This document shows positions 63,458 to 64,000 of a DNA stretch of 64,000 nucleotides, piece by piece; positions within the stretch are counted from its first letter, which is position 1; each line of letters begins with the position of its first letter. Location: NCBI GenBank assembly GCA_020744425.1, contig JAGMUV010000032.1:62001-126000 (forward strand), written 5' to 3'. The notes beneath the pieces are model-generated. The model saw only the letters and a program-made list of their open reading frames with translations, was not told the DNA's origin and searched no databases. A program made the position numbers and the translations under genes. This stretch comes from Dactylonectria macrodidyma. Taxonomy: Eukaryota > Ascomycota > Sordariomycetes > Hypocreales > Nectriaceae.

Positions 63458-64000
63458 CCATCCAGGACCACTTAATGGACACCCCCACTTAATGGACCAC
63501 CAAAATTTCGATGCTCCCATACAAAATCTAAATTTTCGTGCACACAAAAACAGACCGCGTTGTCAATCAAAATCGAAGTTAGTAAAGAGACTCTCCATAA
63601 AATTGATCAAATTTTACTCTCTGCGTGGTTTTTTGACCTCCCGACCGCTCCATGTGCGCTGGCAGTGCTTTGTTACGACCATGAAGTCCTCACTTTCGTC
63701 CTCTGACCTGACACCCACCTCAATCACCGACTCGATCTCCTCATCCACATCCACCTCTATTTCTGCCTCCTTTGAGTTAGGAAGAGCTTCTCCAGCCGCT
63801 AGAGCCTCTGCTAGAGCCATGAATCGTCGGTTCGGGTTCGGTACCGCCTTTCTTTTCTTCCCTCGCCGCAGCTGGGACACCTGCTCCTCCAGCCCAGTAA
63901 TCCGCGCATTCTGAACGGCCACCTTCATCTCTAAAGCTTCCAGCCCCTTTGCGATCTTACTGTACTTCCGCCTGGTCGGACGACTTCGATGTTTGGCCAA
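63458..64000 (-). mobile_element. pogo-type element, 3' part, continues beyond the window
   Basis: Begins next to TA with CCATCCAGGACC, then ACTTAATGGACACCCCCACT and another ACTTAATGGACCACC, the style of inverted repeats in fungal pogo/Tigger elements. Contains the end of a transposase gene. Confidence 0.6.
63614..64000 (-). CDS. pogo-type transposase, C-terminal end (partial)
   Basis: 128 codons, open at the window edge. Contains KYSKIAKGLEALEMKVAVQN and ARITGLEEQVSQLRRGKKRK, a coiled coil followed by a basic stretch and PNPNRRF, which is how many fungal Fot/pogo transposases end. An acidic tail (EIEVDVDEEIESVIEV) and WSGREVKKPRRE close the protein. The catalytic domain is beyond the window, so its state is unknown. 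Confidence 0.65.
   Translation of the reverse strand: MAKHRSRPTRRKYSKIAKGLEALEMKVAVQNARITGLEEQVSQLRRGKKRKAVPNPNRRFMALAEALAAGEALPNSKEAEIEVDVDEEIESVIEVGVRSEDESEDFMVVTKHCQRTWSGREVKKPRRE

Noticed and set aside
55600..64000. Possible CRISPR-like or telomeric arrays from the many short palindromes and repeats
   Set aside because: Repeats are transposon ends and AT-rich palindromes without regular spacers; the setting is eukaryotic.

Overview
The window looks like filamentous ascomycete DNA, most likely a Sordariomycete. Introns are 45-70 bases with fungal splice signals. The host genes are of fungal kinds: a Zn2Cys6 regulator, a dynamin-like GTPase, a NACHT-type NLR fragment, a BCS1-like AAA fragment and a DUF7924-type protein. 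It reads as an accessory, repeat-rich compartment: few intact host genes, many broken ones, and transposons of nearly every eukaryotic class, several nested inside each other. Family names come from recognised motifs; no database was searched.

Layout. 1-1.1 kb: end of a pogo-type transposase. 3-16 kb: mostly host sequence, with a small conserved protein, a broken BCS1-like gene, a two-exon matrixin metalloprotease fused to a PLL-like propeller, a LINE 3' scrap and a dynamin-like GTPase. 16.1-23.8 kb: a pogo/Tigger-like transposon with 51-bp inverted repeats, split by an apparently intact LINE that has a 13-bp target duplication. 24-28 kb: a three-exon Zn2Cys6 regulator, a small two-exon gene and a frameshifted conserved gene. 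28.6-34.4 kb: a truncated LINE, then fragments of an amidohydrolase, an NLR, a ligase-like protein and a DUF7924 gene.

34.4-46.2 kb is the most interesting part. The DUF7924 gene is cut by a small hAT element (8-bp duplication GACCTGAC). That element is itself filled by a 10.1-kb Helitron-like element encoding a three-exon Rep-helicase of about 2,153 aa, an OB-fold/RPA-like protein and a MYND-finger protein. Beside it, after a 617-bp spacer, lies a 194-bp miniature built from exactly the first 122 and last 74 bases of the large element.

46-55 kb: two copia LTR pieces, a hidden small secreted protein gene, a frameshifted copia pol, and a hAT pseudogene interrupted by a 308-bp hAT MITE (8-bp duplication TTGCGCCC). 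55.8-63.5 kb: a Mutator-like element (35-bp inverted repeats) with an unknown companion gene, its transposase split by an intact 3,024-bp hAT element (8-bp duplication GAAGAGGC). The window ends in another pogo-type transposase lying against the MULE terminus.

Removing one duplication copy plus the insert restores an open reading frame in three cases (DUF7924 gene, hAT pseudogene, MULE transposase). This supports the boundaries and gives a relative order of insertions.
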